Shown: positions 35,168-43,885, numbered from the stretch's first letter. The stretch: 64,000 nucleotides of DNA from CAXBBB01 sp963815505 (GCA_963815505.1 CAWFGU010000027.1:62001-126000); one strand, 5' to 3'. Notes: a model not told the origin generated them from the sequence alone. Translations and numbers: made by a program.

Positions 35168-36037
35168 ATGATCGTTCTATCCATCTGTAACCACAAGGGA
35201 GGGACGGGGAAAACGACTTCTGCCGCCCACCTCGCCGCCGCCCTCGGACTGAGCGGAATGCGCACGCTCGTCGTCGACCTCGACCCGCAGGGCTTCTTGA
35301 CGCGTCTGCTCGACATCGACGAACCCGACGTGACGGCCTCGTCGCTGACGCTCTTCGATCCCAGCTTCAACCTGAGCGAGGTCCCCGTCGTCAAGGCCAG
35401 CGGCTTCGACCTGCTGCCGTCGTCCAGCAAAATGACGCACGCGATGCGCCAACTGGGCAAGCCGACCGACGTGCTCTATGCCAAGGAAGCCCTCAAAACC
35501 GCGCCCGACTACGACGTCGTCCTGTTCGACACCGCAGCGGCCGTGACTGTGTTCAGCCTCAACGCGCTGGTCGCATCGCGCTTCGTCGTCATTCCGGTCA
35601 CACCTGAGCACCAGCCGGTCTTGGGAGCCGAGCAGACGTTCCAGACGATCCGAACGGTCCAGCAAAAGCTCAACCCGCAGCTGACCGATCCGATGTTCTT
35701 GTTTACCCAGGTCGACGCGCGCAAAGGAACGCACAACGCGTATCGCGCGCTGATGCGCGAGCACTATGGGCCGTGCATACTCAAAACGATAATCCGGACG
35801 TCGACCGAGTTGTCGCGTCAGCACGGCGTCGGCAAGACGGCGTTCGACGGCGCGGCGACGGCGCGTGGTCCGCGTAACTATGCCAACGCCGCCGACGAAA
35901 TCATGCGCATCATTGGCAAGGGCGGCTTGCACACCGACGTGCGCGGGCGCTCGGCCGAACTCCACGCGCGCCTCCAATCGGGCAGCGAACCTGCTGGTCC
36001 GCCCGATCTACCCGCCTACGCCAACTCCATCCTGTGA
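35168..36037 (+). CDS. ParA/MinD-like P-loop ATPase
   Basis: 289 residues, deviant Walker A NHKGGTGKTTSAAHLA (Lys10 and Lys15), Walker A' RTLVVDLDPQG and VVLFDTAAAV. This is the Soj/ParA class of ATPases that position chromosomes, plasmids or protein clusters. No ParB gene is adjacent, and the following gene is a penicillin acylase, so it is an orphan; the chromosomal parAB pair is probably elsewhere. Start at ATG 35168 gives the family-typical MIVLSICNHKGG. Its end overlaps the next gene by 4 bp (GTGA). Confidence 0.88.
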   Translation: MIVLSICNHKGGTGKTTSAAHLAAALGLSGMRTLVVDLDPQGFLTRLLDIDEPDVTASSLTLFDPSFNLSEVPVVKASGFDLLPSSSKMTHAMRQLGKPTDVLYAKEALKTAPDYDVVLFDTAAAVTVFSLNALVASRFVVIPVTPEHQPVLGAEQTFQTIRTVQQKLNPQLTDPMFLFTQVDARKGTHNAYRALMREHYGPCILKTIIRTSTELSRQHGVGKTAFDGAATARGPRNYANAADEIMRIIGKGGLHTDVRGRSAELHARLQSGSEPAGPPDLPAYANSIL

Positions 36038-38556
36038 CGGTTTCTCGTACTCGCTCGCTCGTCCTGCTCATTACGTCCGCAGTCGGATTGGTCGCGCTGC
36101 TAGGGGTGGGCCTCGCTGGCGCCGGATCGGTTCCGCCGCTGGCGCTGATGCTCGATCCGGCAGACGGCCTCTATCACACGGCCCGCGTCGCGGACGGGAG
36201 CACGCGCAGCCCGAACGTGCCCCAAATGGACGCCGCCGTCACGGTCGTTCGCGATGCGAGGGGAGTGCCGCACATCTTTGCCGAAACGGACGCCGACGCC
36301 GTCCGCGCGCTGGGATGGGCGACCGCTCAGGATCGACTCTTCCAGATGGACTTCGTAGCCCGTGTCGCAGCGGGGCGGCTCAGCGAGGCCGTTGGAGAAA
36401 GCGCTGTCGACACGGATCGTTATCTGCGGCGCAGCGGCATGGAATGGGGGGCGCAGCGTAATTGGGCAGCGATCCGGCAGGAGGGAGGGATCGAGCAGGA
36501 TCTGCTGACGTGGTTCGCTCAGGGAGTCAACGCTTACGTCGGAACGCTCGGCCCGCACGATTATCCCACCGAGATGCGGCTGCTGGGCTACGCGCCCGAG
36601 CCATGGACGCCGATCCACACGCTGCGAATGATGCAGTACATGGCCTTCGACCTGTCGTCCGGCAGCGACTGGCCCGGCTACTCGGACATGGCGGACGATT
36701 TGGGGATGGCCTACGACACGCTCTTCCCGCGCTACGCCCGTTTGGGACCGCCCGTCGATCCGTCGTGGGGGCAGGCCGAGGTCGCTGCGACGATTCCGTC
36801 GGGTGCGCGAACGCCGCGGTTGAGTGCTTACCTCCAACGCGTCCACGAGATGACGGCCGGGACGTTGTGGGAAGGACTGCGGATGGGCAAAGGCTCGAAC
36901 AACTGGGCCGTCGCTCCGTCGCGCTCGGCTTCGGGCGGCGCGCTGCTGGCGGGCGACATGCACCTGTCCCTCACGCTACCTGCGATCTGGTACGAAGTGC
37001 GGATGCTCTCGCCCAACCTGAACACCTACGGCGTCGCCGTGCCCGGGTCGCCCCTGCCCGTCGAGTCGTTTACGCCCACCCACGCGTGGGCCTTCACCAA
37101 TGCGCCCGCCGACCAGGTCGACTGGTTCCGCCTCGAGCTCTCGGATGACGGCGACCAGTACCGGTGCGGCGACAAGTGGTGCGACCTGGCGCTCGAGATC
37201 TCCGACATCGCCGTCAACGGTAGCGACGCGGTCGCCGACACGCTGCGGTTCAGCCACCTGGGACCCGTCACGATGCGCGACGGAGAGGCCCTGGCTATGA
37301 TGTGGACGGCCCACGAGCGCAACCGCACGATGGCCGCGCTCTGGGGCATGAACACCGCGAAAACGTCCGCCGAGTTCGATGATGCCACGCGCCTGTGGGA
37401 CACGCCGATGCAGAACATCGCCTACGCCAGCGTCGACGGCACGGCCCGGATTCGATCGACCGGCCACGTGCCGATCCGCTCGGCGGGTGTCGCGTGGGGC
37501 GTTCAGGACGGCACGATAGCCGACCCGGCGTGGACCGGCCGCATTCCGTTCGATGATCTGCCCTTCCGCGATGCCGCGACTGACGGCTTCTTGCAGTCGA
37601 CCAACCAGATGCTCGCCGGTGCGAGCTACCCGTACTACCTGGGTCAAAACTGGCAGTCCGAGATGCGCCCGCTCCGCATCGACTCTCTGCTCCGCGCCCA
37701 GCCGACGCACTCGGCCGATGATTTCAAGCGCTACCAGGCCGATGTGCACGTCGTCGAGCGCGATCTGCTCGCCCCGCGCATCGCCGCCCTCGACCCGTCC
37801 AATCTGACGCCTCGCGCCACCGATCTGCGCCGGATGATTTTAGACTGGAATGGCGAAGCCACAAACGATCAGGCCGCTCCGCTCGGCTACTTGCTGTTCA
37901 CGGTCCTGCTCGACGAGTTGACGTGGGACGAACCCGAACTCAGGCGCACCCCGAGCGAAGGAGTCTTCCCCTGGCTCTACGCTCAGAATCCCGACAGCCG
38001 CTGGTTCGACAACCAGTCGACGCCCGAGCGCGAAAACGCCGACGCCATCCTCGCCCTCACCCTCAACACCGCCGCCGACAGCCTCGACACACGCTTCGGC
38101 GCCGACACCACGGCGTGGCGGTGGGGCGACCACCACTCGGTCGTCTTCCGACACATCACCGAGTCCGAAGCGCTTCGCCCGTTCTGGCGCGGTCCCGTCG
38201 AGTATCCCGGTTTCGCGTCGACGCTCTCGCCCGCCCGCGGCCTGCGCACGACCCACAGCGCCTCGTGGCGCGTCGTCGTCGACTTCGGCTCGGGCGCTCC
38301 CCAGGCGTGGGGCATCTACCCCGGCGGACAAAACGGCAACCCCTTCTCGTCGCTCTACGACCTCCACCTGCCCGCCTTCACGGCGTTCGAGTACTACGAC
38401 CTCCACCTGACGACCGGCCCGGACGATCCGCGCTCACTACTCGGTAGCGGAGTCGCAGAGCGCTGCGGATCATCCCGCGTCTACCACCGAACGCTGGCAC
38501 CAAACGTGAACTGCGCCCGCCCGGCTTCGGTGACAACCGCGCCCTCTACGGCATAA
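36034..38556 (+). CDS. Penicillin acylase family N-terminal-nucleophile hydrolase
   Basis: 840 residues, GTG start overlapping the ParA-like stop. One N-terminal helix (LVLLITSAVGLVALLGVGLA) anchors or exports it. The alpha part has VVRDARGVPHIFAETDADAV and GWATAQDRLFQMD. Autoprocessing is expected before Ser288 in KGSNNWAVAPS, which becomes the N-terminal nucleophile of the beta chain. Later TNAPADQVDWF and FLQSTNQ fit the family. Substrates of such acylases include N-acyl amino compounds, among them acyl-homoserine lactones and beta-lactams. The last about 35 residues look atypical and overlap the convergent barrel gene by 76 bp, so the 3' end may hide a frame error. Confidence 0.88.
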   Translation: MTVSRTRSLVLLITSAVGLVALLGVGLAGAGSVPPLALMLDPADGLYHTARVADGSTRSPNVPQMDAAVTVVRDARGVPHIFAETDADAVRALGWATAQDRLFQMDFVARVAAGRLSEAVGESAVDTDRYLRRSGMEWGAQRNWAAIRQEGGIEQDLLTWFAQGVNAYVGTLGPHDYPTEMRLLGYAPEPWTPIHTLRMMQYMAFDLSSGSDWPGYSDMADDLGMAYDTLFPRYARLGPPVDPSWGQAEVAATIPSGARTPRLSAYLQRVHEMTAGTLWEGLRMGKGSNNWAVAPSRSASGGALLAGDMHLSLTLPAIWYEVRMLSPNLNTYGVAVPGSPLPVESFTPTHAWAFTNAPADQVDWFRLELSDDGDQYRCGDKWCDLALEISDIAVNGSDAVADTLRFSHLGPVTMRDGEALAMMWTAHERNRTMAALWGMNTAKTSAEFDDATRLWDTPMQNIAYASVDGTARIRSTGHVPIRSAGVAWGVQDGTIADPAWTGRIPFDDLPFRDAATDGFLQSTNQMLAGASYPYYLGQNWQSEMRPLRIDSLLRAQPTHSADDFKRYQADVHVVERDLLAPRIAALDPSNLTPRATDLRRMILDWNGEATNDQAAPLGYLLFTVLLDELTWDEPELRRTPSEGVFPWLYAQNPDSRWFDNQSTPERENADAILALTLNTAADSLDTRFGADTTAWRWGDHHSVVFRHITESEALRPFWRGPVEYPGFASTLSPARGLRTTHSASWRVVVDFGSGAPQAWGIYPGGQNGNPFSSLYDLHLPAFTAFEYYDLHLTTGPDDPRSLLGSGVAERCGSSRVYHRTLAPNVNCARPASVTTAPSTA

Positions 38557-38972
38557 ACCGACGCATCCAGGACGAGCCTGGGCATCACTGCGATAGAAAC
38601 TCCGCCTCCCGTCTGCGTCGTGTCGCCGCCCTCCGATGCGGTGTGCTGTGCTTCGACAAAGCCGTAGAGCCGCCCGAACGTATAGCCAGCCTGCGCGGAA
38701 TATCGGCCTTCGAGCCGAGTGTCGCCCTGGTCGAAAGCGCGGCGTAGCAGTCCGGCGTTGGCGAGAATCGAAAACCCGCCGGGCAGCGCCTTTCCTGCGG
38801 CCAGAGTGGCACCGGCCACCAGCGTTTTGTCTGTTACCGGTATCCACACAACTGGCGTGATGCTGGCGTCGAACCCAAGGAGTCCGAGAGGCGCGCTGAC
38901 CTTGACACCGAGGTAAACAGCGAGCTGTCGGCTCGGAAAAGGAGTCAGGCCGTTGCGCGCAGACCACCGCAT
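38481..38972 (-). CDS. Beta-barrel-like outer-membrane protein, possibly 5'-truncated
   Basis: 163 residues from MRWSARNG. Repeated amphipathic strands (LAVYLGVKVSAPLG, ITPVVWIPVTDKTLVAGATL, GYTFGRLYGFVEAQH) and a C-terminal strand ending FTFGASVRW look like the end of an outer-membrane barrel. No signal peptide is visible; an ATG 51 nt upstream adds only basic residues. So this is either a remnant or a gene whose 5' end is damaged. It follows DUF4835 on the same strand and overlaps the 3' end of the penicillin acylase gene. Confidence 0.5.
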   Translation of the reverse strand: MRWSARNGLTPFPSRQLAVYLGVKVSAPLGLLGFDASITPVVWIPVTDKTLVAGATLAAGKALPGGFSILANAGLLRRAFDQGDTRLEGRYSAQAGYTFGRLYGFVEAQHTASEGGDTTQTGGGVSIAVMPRLVLDASVYAVEGAVVTEAGRAQFTFGASVRW

Positions 38973-39006
38973 AGCAGCTATGCCAGCCCGCCTGCGGGTT
39001 CGGCGA

Positions 39007-39906
39007 TCAGTTGACCAGAGCACCGTACGCCGACGAGCGCGTCGGGTCGAGGGTTAGCAGCAAAGCGTAAGCCTCACTCGATTGCGAGGAACGGCTCAGC
39101 ATGCCGACGATCGCGACTGACTTGGTGTCGAAGAAAATGTCGAGCACGTACGGGTTGGCGGCTTGGTCGGCTACATCTTCGAACGATCTCAGCGCCGCGA
39201 GAACGGCCGTTCGGGCGATTTCGGGATCGTCGATGAATGCGTCGACGCCCAGACGGTGAACCGCGTAGTACGCCTGGCGGACAGGCAAATACCTCGGATC
39301 TGTCAGTTCCTGGACGATCTGCGATCGCGTGCGGTCCGCTCCGAACGAGGTCCACCCGTTGATGGCCTCGCCCTGAGCCCGTGTGACGATGTCGAACGCC
39401 TGCTCGAAGAACGGTGTACCGCCCAGAGGCGCGAACGAATCGTAGTCGTAGCCCAAGATGAGGTATGCGTAGTAATCGAGCAGCGCCGTCAGCCGGTCGA
39501 TGCGGTTGGGGTCGCGCGTCAGGCTTTGCCCTTGCACGTACTCGAAGTCCCACCCCTCGTCGGCTACTTTGAGCATCGAAGTCGACTGCCGAGTGCCGTA
39601 GATGGGCCGCTGCGACGTGACGACGAGCCGTGCGCGGAATGTGGTCTGCGTCGGCCGCTCGGTGAAGGCGATCACGAACGAGCACGCGATGCGCTCGACT
39701 TCCTCGAAGCGGTCGTTCGTCCACCGCTGGTTGTTGAGGTACTCGCCGACCTCGATACCGAAGTCGTTCAGAAAGGCCACGTCCGAGACGTTCGTGTTCT
39801 GCAGCTGCGAGAAGTCGACGTTGACGGTGCACTGCAACTCCTGAGCCTGGACGCTGGGGGGCGCTGCCAGAAAGAGGAGACACGCGAGAGGCAGAAATCG
39901 GGGCAT
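39007..39906 (-). CDS. DUF4835 family exported protein
   Basis: 299 residues with signal peptide (MPRFLPLACLLFLAAPPSVQ, cleavage at AQA). The mature N-terminus LQCTVNVDFSQLQNTNVSDV and EYLNNQRWTNDRFEEVERI match DUF4835 (PF16119), a Bacteroidota-specific periplasmic protein of unknown function; the family is often encoded near coaBC/dfp genes, which are not seen here. Start 39906 chosen because it opens the signal peptide. Divergent from the PorV-like gene with 111 bp between starts. Confidence 0.82.
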   Translation of the reverse strand: MPRFLPLACLLFLAAPPSVQAQELQCTVNVDFSQLQNTNVSDVAFLNDFGIEVGEYLNNQRWTNDRFEEVERIACSFVIAFTERPTQTTFRARLVVTSQRPIYGTRQSTSMLKVADEGWDFEYVQGQSLTRDPNRIDRLTALLDYYAYLILGYDYDSFAPLGGTPFFEQAFDIVTRAQGEAINGWTSFGADRTRSQIVQELTDPRYLPVRQAYYAVHRLGVDAFIDDPEIARTAVLAALRSFEDVADQAANPYVLDIFFDTKSVAIVGMLSRSSQSSEAYALLLTLDPTRSSAYGALVN

Positions 39907-40017
39907 GGGCGCAGAAAAGATGTGGGAGAAAGCTACGCCACCGAAACGACGCGCGCCTGAGCGTGGAGAAAGCGATGGTGCGGCTCTATCCTTGCAACGA
40001 ACCAATCCGCCCGATCC

Positions 40018-40851
40018 GTGCGCACGCTCCTCGCTCTGCTTGCCCTCGCGCTCACGCTGCCCGCTCAGGCGCAACCCGAACTGCAGCGCGTCGGCGTGCA
40101 GACGCCGCTGGGGCAGGGGGCTAGGGCCGCAGGCATGGGCGGCGCCGGACTAGCCTTGCGTGGCGACGGCTGGACGCGCGTCGGAGCGATGATGCAGTGG
40201 ACCGCACCGGGTGTGACGCTGGGCGCCGAGCAGCGCTTCGGCCTGTCCGAGTTGCGCGAAGCCTCGGCCCAAGGCATCGCACGACGCGGATACACGACGC
40301 TCGGCCTCCAGGCCGCCAGCTTTGGCACCGAAGCGTTTCGCAGTTCGCAGTTCGGGCTCGCAGTAGCGCGCCGACTCTTTCCCGCCAGACCCCGCGCGCT
40401 CTCAGTCGCCCTCCGCGCCGACGCCGTATCCATCGCGACGGGTGGCGAGTACGGCAGCGGCCTGGGCTGGGGGCTGAGTCCGAGCGTCTTCGCCGAAGTC
40501 ACCTACGCCCTGTCGGTCGTGCTCGAAGCGCGCAACGTCGTCTCGGGCGACGTGGCCGGACTCGAACCGCTGCCCACCGATCTGCGCGCCGGAGCCGCCT
40601 ACCTCGTGTCCGACCGCATCCGCCTGGCCGCCGACTTGATCCACGACCCCGCCTTCGGCCCATCCGGACACGTCGGCGCCGAGGTGCAGATCGTCGACGT
40701 ACTCGTCGCACGAGCAGGCGTCGGCACCGATCCGCAGCAGATCGGACTGGGCGCCGGACTGCGCATCGGCAACCTCCACGCCGACCTGGCGGCTACACGC
40801 CACCTGCTGCTGGGCTGGTCGCCCTCGCTCGAGGTTGGCTGGTCGTGGTAG
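40018..40851 (+). CDS. PorV/PorQ-like outer-membrane barrel protein
   Basis: 277 residues, GTG start, signal peptide MRTLLALLALALTLPAQAQ. LGQGARAAGMGGAGLALRGD is the conserved opening of PorV/PorQ and FadL-like barrels in Bacteroidota; the body alternates short strands (LSVALRADAVSIATGG, ALSVVLEARNVVSG, ADLAATRHLLLGWSPSLEV) and ends in GWSW, an aromatic C-terminal strand. PorV works with type IX secretion, and a T9SS cargo-like protein is encoded at 51799-52624. Other members of the family are unrelated to T9SS, so the role is tentative. Confidence 0.75.
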   Translation: MRTLLALLALALTLPAQAQPELQRVGVQTPLGQGARAAGMGGAGLALRGDGWTRVGAMMQWTAPGVTLGAEQRFGLSELREASAQGIARRGYTTLGLQAASFGTEAFRSSQFGLAVARRLFPARPRALSVALRADAVSIATGGEYGSGLGWGLSPSVFAEVTYALSVVLEARNVVSGDVAGLEPLPTDLRAGAAYLVSDRIRLAADLIHDPAFGPSGHVGAEVQIVDVLVARAGVGTDPQQIGLGAGLRIGNLHADLAATRHLLLGWSPSLEVGWSW

Positions 40852-40928
40852 ATCGCTCTTGGGCGAGCAAGTGGAGTGGGCCTCTGGAGAGAGCGTAGAA
40901 GGTTTGCCAAGCCAGATGTAGTTTCAAG

Positions 40929-40968
40929 AATGCAAAGAGCCGAGGCCCACCTTTCGACAGACCTCGGC
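40929..40968 (-). terminator. Terminator hairpin, left copy of the groEL-terminator repeat
   Basis: 40 nt with 38 identical positions to 42083-42122. Stem GCCGAGG (40939-40945) and CCTCGGC (40962-40968). On the minus strand the stem is followed by TCTTTGC, a weaker T-run than the right copy. It lies just downstream of the 85-residue membrane protein gene and marks the left edge of an AT-rich island. Confidence 0.75.
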
Positions 40969-41004
40969 GTGAGTTCGCGAAAGCGAGTGTAATACTTTGC
41001 GAAC

Positions 41005-41262
41005 TCAAATCCGTTTGAAGGCTTGACGCGTAACCCATGCCAGAGCAACTAATGTCACCAAAGATGATGAGACGATTGCAGTGACGTTCATTGAGGCATA
41101 ACTGAGAGCAGATATTATGGCTACGATAATCAGTGCATTTCTTTCGGTACGACGCAAATCAAAAGAAGCGTTCTCTTTGATCAGTTCGTAAGCCGCTGCT
41201 GATAAGCAGACAAGTGTAATGACTGCACTTGTTATGATTGTCAAAATTAGAACATTGCTCAT
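41005..41262 (-). CDS. Small hydrophobic membrane protein of the AT-rich island
   Basis: 85 residues, about three hydrophobic segments (VLILTIITSAVITLVCLSAA, ALIIVAIISALSYASMNVTA, SSSLVTLVALAWVT) with a basic tail QAFKRI. No family recognised. Base composition and codon use are clearly more AT-rich than the neighbouring genes, which suggests transfer. It follows the lipoprotein gene on the same strand with a 12-bp gap, so the two are likely co-expressed. A small membrane partner of a lipoprotein could serve as an immunity or anchoring protein, but that is only a guess. Confidence 0.7.
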   Translation of the reverse strand: MSNVLILTIITSAVITLVCLSAAAYELIKENASFDLRRTERNALIIVAIISALSYASMNVTAIVSSSLVTLVALAWVTRQAFKRI

Positions 41263-41274
41263 GACTTGGGTTAT

Positions 41275-41907
41275 CTACTCTTGGCATTGGTGGTATTTAT
41301 ATAGAGCAACACCCTGTGTTATTGCAGAAGTACCTGCTGCGGCCCCTACGCAGGGTAAAATAGCTGGTCCAGCGAAAAAACACATAACCATTGCAATAGC
41401 TTCAGTGGTTTTTATAGCGGCTAGACTTACCATAAGCGCCTCGTCACAATCGCGCTTCCCAGATGCAAACACTACAGAGAGCGTCTCAAACTCGCCAGGT
41501 GCGTCCATCACCTCAGACCGGGCATCTGAGATGAAAGCTGCCATCACTGCGTCAGGATCTAGATGTGAGTACTCAGATTGCAAAATAGCCTGCATTTGCT
41601 CAGTGAGCCACTCATCATTATGAATGAACTGAAACCCATCGGATTCCATCTCCGCAATTAGTTGCGCGGTGCGCGGGTCCGATGCGTTGAGGTTGCGAAG
41701 TTCATCTATGCCGGCGGAGTATTTTTTGGTTATGTCGGGAGAAGCATATTCTGAGTAAATGTAAGTCAGGACTTGAGCAGGTGTTTGCAATTTCGCAGAA
41801 GTGATCTGTTCAATTTCGGGGTTTATTCCGGATGAATCGCAAGCTGGAAGAGCCAGAGCTAAAACCGCAAAAGCGATCAGGCCAAGGCGTGTATTGAAGT
41901 TTCTCAC
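41275..41907 (-). CDS. Lipoprotein of the AT-rich island
   Basis: About 210 residues from GTG 41907 (MRNFNTRLGLIAFAVLALAL, lipobox PAC, then DSSGINPEIEQ); an ATG 45 nt upstream is possible. After a soluble helical part (VLTYIYSEYASPDITKKYSA, LDPDAVMAAFISDARSEV) the C-terminus turns hydrophobic and glycine/alanine-rich with cysteines (VMCFFAGPAILPCVGAAAG, ending KYHQCQE). No family recognised. AT-rich like its downstream partner. Flanked by two copies of one terminator sequence. Confidence 0.72.
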   Translation of the reverse strand: MRNFNTRLGLIAFAVLALALPACDSSGINPEIEQITSAKLQTPAQVLTYIYSEYASPDITKKYSAGIDELRNLNASDPRTAQLIAEMESDGFQFIHNDEWLTEQMQAILQSEYSHLDPDAVMAAFISDARSEVMDAPGEFETLSVVFASGKRDCDEALMVSLAAIKTTEAIAMVMCFFAGPAILPCVGAAAGTSAITQGVALYKYHQCQE

Positions 41908-42025
41908 GCGGTTATGAGATGGGAGCGTCGAGCGCTCAATGAATGAATACACCGGGCCAAAAGCGGCTCAGCGTCTCGCTGTATGCAAGTGTGTAAAACA
42001 TAGCGAGTTGTGGTCAGCGCTGCGT

Positions 42026-42069
42026 AGGAGGAATGTCCCGATCTGCCAGGAGGAATGTCCCGATCTGCC
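42026..42069. repeat. Two perfect 22-bp tandem repeats
   Basis: The unit AGGAGGAATGTCCCGATCTG plus CC occurs twice in a row at 42026-42047 and 42048-42069. It lies between the island lipoprotein and the groEL terminator, 5' of the lipoprotein gene, and could be a binding site pair or an insertion scar. Confidence 0.85.
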
Positions 42070-42082
42070 GGGAATATCCTCA

Positions 42083-42122
42083 AATGCAAAAAGCCGAGGC
42101 CCACCTTTCGGCAGACCTCGGC
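42083..42122 (-). terminator. Rho-independent terminator of groESL (right repeat copy)
   Basis: On the minus strand GCCGAGG, a 16-nt loop and CCTCGGC are followed by TTTTT, 28 nt after the groEL stop. The same 40-nt sequence recurs at 40929-40968 with two mismatches. Confidence 0.88.
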
Positions 42123-42150
42123 TCGTTTCGCTGAGCGCGAGCGGCGGGGC

Positions 42151-43794
42151 TTAGAAGTCCATGCCACCCATTCCGCCCATGCCGCCCATGTCGGGCGCGC
42201 CGCCGCCGTTGCCCTTCGGCTCGGGCTTGTCGGCGATGACGGCTTCGGTCGTCAGCAGCAGGGCCGAGACGCTGGCCGCGTTTTCGAGGGCCGAGCGCGT
42301 GACTTTGGTCGGGTCGATGACGCCCTGCTCGAGCAGGTTGCCGTACTCCTCGGTCAGCGCGTTGAAACCGTAGTCGGCTTTGCCTTCCTTGACTTTCTGG
42401 ACGATGATCGAACCTTCCAAACCGGCGTTGACGGCGATCTGACGCATCGGCTCTTCGAGCGCGCGGCGGATGATCGCGACTCCGGTCGTCTGGTCGGCGT
42501 TGGTGCCTTCGAAGCCGTCCAAGACCGACAGCGCACGCAGGTAGGCGACGCCGCCTCCCGGTACGATGCCTTCTTCGACAGCGGCGCGCGTGGCGTGGAG
42601 GGCATCCTCGACGCGGGCCTTCTTCTCTTTCATTTCGGGCTCGGTCGCGGCTCCGATCTGCAAGACAGCGACGCCGCCCGACAGCTTGGCCAGCCGCTCC
42701 TGGAGCTTCTCGCGGTCGTAGTCGCTCGTGGTCGACTCGATCTGCTGGCGGATCTGGTTGACCCTAGCCGTGATGTCCTCCTTAGAACCGGCACCGTCGA
42801 CGATCGTCGTGTTGTCCTTGTCGATGACGACGCGCTTGGCCGTTCCCAGGTAGTCCATCGTCGCGTTCTCCAAGCGGTAACCGCGCTCTTCGCTGACGAC
42901 CGTCGCGCCCGTGAGCGTCGCGATGTCTTCGAGCATGGCTTTGCGGCGATCACCGAAGCCCGGTGCCTTGACGGCGGCGACGCGGAGCGTACCACGCAGC
43001 TTGTTTACCACTAGCGTAGCCAGGGCTTCGCCTTCAATGTCTTCGGCGATGATCAGCAGCGGGCGTCCGGCCTGGGCGACCTTCTCGAGGACCGGCAGCA
43101 GGTCCTTCATCGCGCTGATCTTCTTGTCGTGGATGAGCACGAGCGGATCTTCGACGATGGCTTCCATCGTGTCCGGGTTGGTCACGAAGTAGGGGCTGAG
43201 GTAGCCGCGGTCGAACTGCATTCCCTCGACGACCGTGAGGTCCGTCTCGGTGCCTTTGGCTTCTTCGACCGTGATCACGCCGTCCTTGCCGACGCGCTCG
43301 AACGCCTCGGCGATCAGCTTGCCGATCGTCTCGTCGTTGTTGGCCGAGATGGTCGCCACCTGGGCGATCTCGTTCTTGCTGTCGATCTCGCGGCTCTGCT
43401 CGCGCAGGTTGGCGACGATGCGCTCGACGGCTTTGTCGATGCCGCGCTTGAGGTCCATCGGGTTGGCGCCGGCGGTGACGTTCTTCAGTCCGGCCGTCAT
43501 GATGGCCTGGGCGAGAACGGTCGCCGTCGTCGTGCCGTCACCGGCTACGTCGGAGGTCTTGCTAGCGACTTCCTTGACCATCTGCGCGCCGACGTTCTCG
43601 ATCTTGTCTTCGAGCTCGATTTCCTTGGCGACGCTCACGCCGTCCTTGGTGACGGTCGGAGCGCCGAATTTCTTCTCGATGATGACGTTGCGGCCCTTGG
43701 GTCCGAGCGTCACCTTGACGGCGTTGGCGAGGGCGTCGACGCCGCGCTTGAGTCCTGCGCGGCTGTCGGTGCCGAACGTAATTGTCTTAGACAT
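42151..43794 (-). CDS. groL: Chaperonin GroEL
   Basis: 547 residues, full length. N-terminus MSKTITFGTDSRAGLKRGVD, ATP-site VTLGPKGRNV and AGDGTTTATVLAQ, and the GGM-rich flexible tail (GGMGGMGGMDF) are all present. It forms the cytosolic double-ring folding chamber with GroES encoded 91 bp upstream. Regulation is by heat shock through the CIRCE element before groES. The tail differs from classical (GGM)n only in length. A long antisense open frame is a shadow. Confidence 0.99.
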   Translation of the reverse strand: MSKTITFGTDSRAGLKRGVDALANAVKVTLGPKGRNVIIEKKFGAPTVTKDGVSVAKEIELEDKIENVGAQMVKEVASKTSDVAGDGTTTATVLAQAIMTAGLKNVTAGANPMDLKRGIDKAVERIVANLREQSREIDSKNEIAQVATISANNDETIGKLIAEAFERVGKDGVITVEEAKGTETDLTVVEGMQFDRGYLSPYFVTNPDTMEAIVEDPLVLIHDKKISAMKDLLPVLEKVAQAGRPLLIIAEDIEGEALATLVVNKLRGTLRVAAVKAPGFGDRRKAMLEDIATLTGATVVSEERGYRLENATMDYLGTAKRVVIDKDNTTIVDGAGSKEDITARVNQIRQQIESTTSDYDREKLQERLAKLSGGVAVLQIGAATEPEMKEKKARVEDALHATRAAVEEGIVPGGGVAYLRALSVLDGFEGTNADQTTGVAIIRRALEEPMRQIAVNAGLEGSIIVQKVKEGKADYGFNALTEEYGNLLEQGVIDPTKVTRSALENAASVSALLLTTEAVIADKPEPKGNGGGAPDMGGMGGMGGMDF

Positions 43795-43885
43795 GTGTCT
43801 GTATTTGGTATAGTTGGGTAGGGTGGGTGTCCGGCGTTGGCTCGGATGAGGGAGCTACATACCGAAAGGAAAGTCGCGATGCGAC

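Noticed and set aside
42026..42069. Minimal CRISPR array
   Set aside because: Two directly abutting copies with no spacer between them; no cas gene in the window.
42055..43014. Plus-strand open frame across groEL
   Set aside because: Antisense shadow of GroEL; composition typical of reversed coding sequence.
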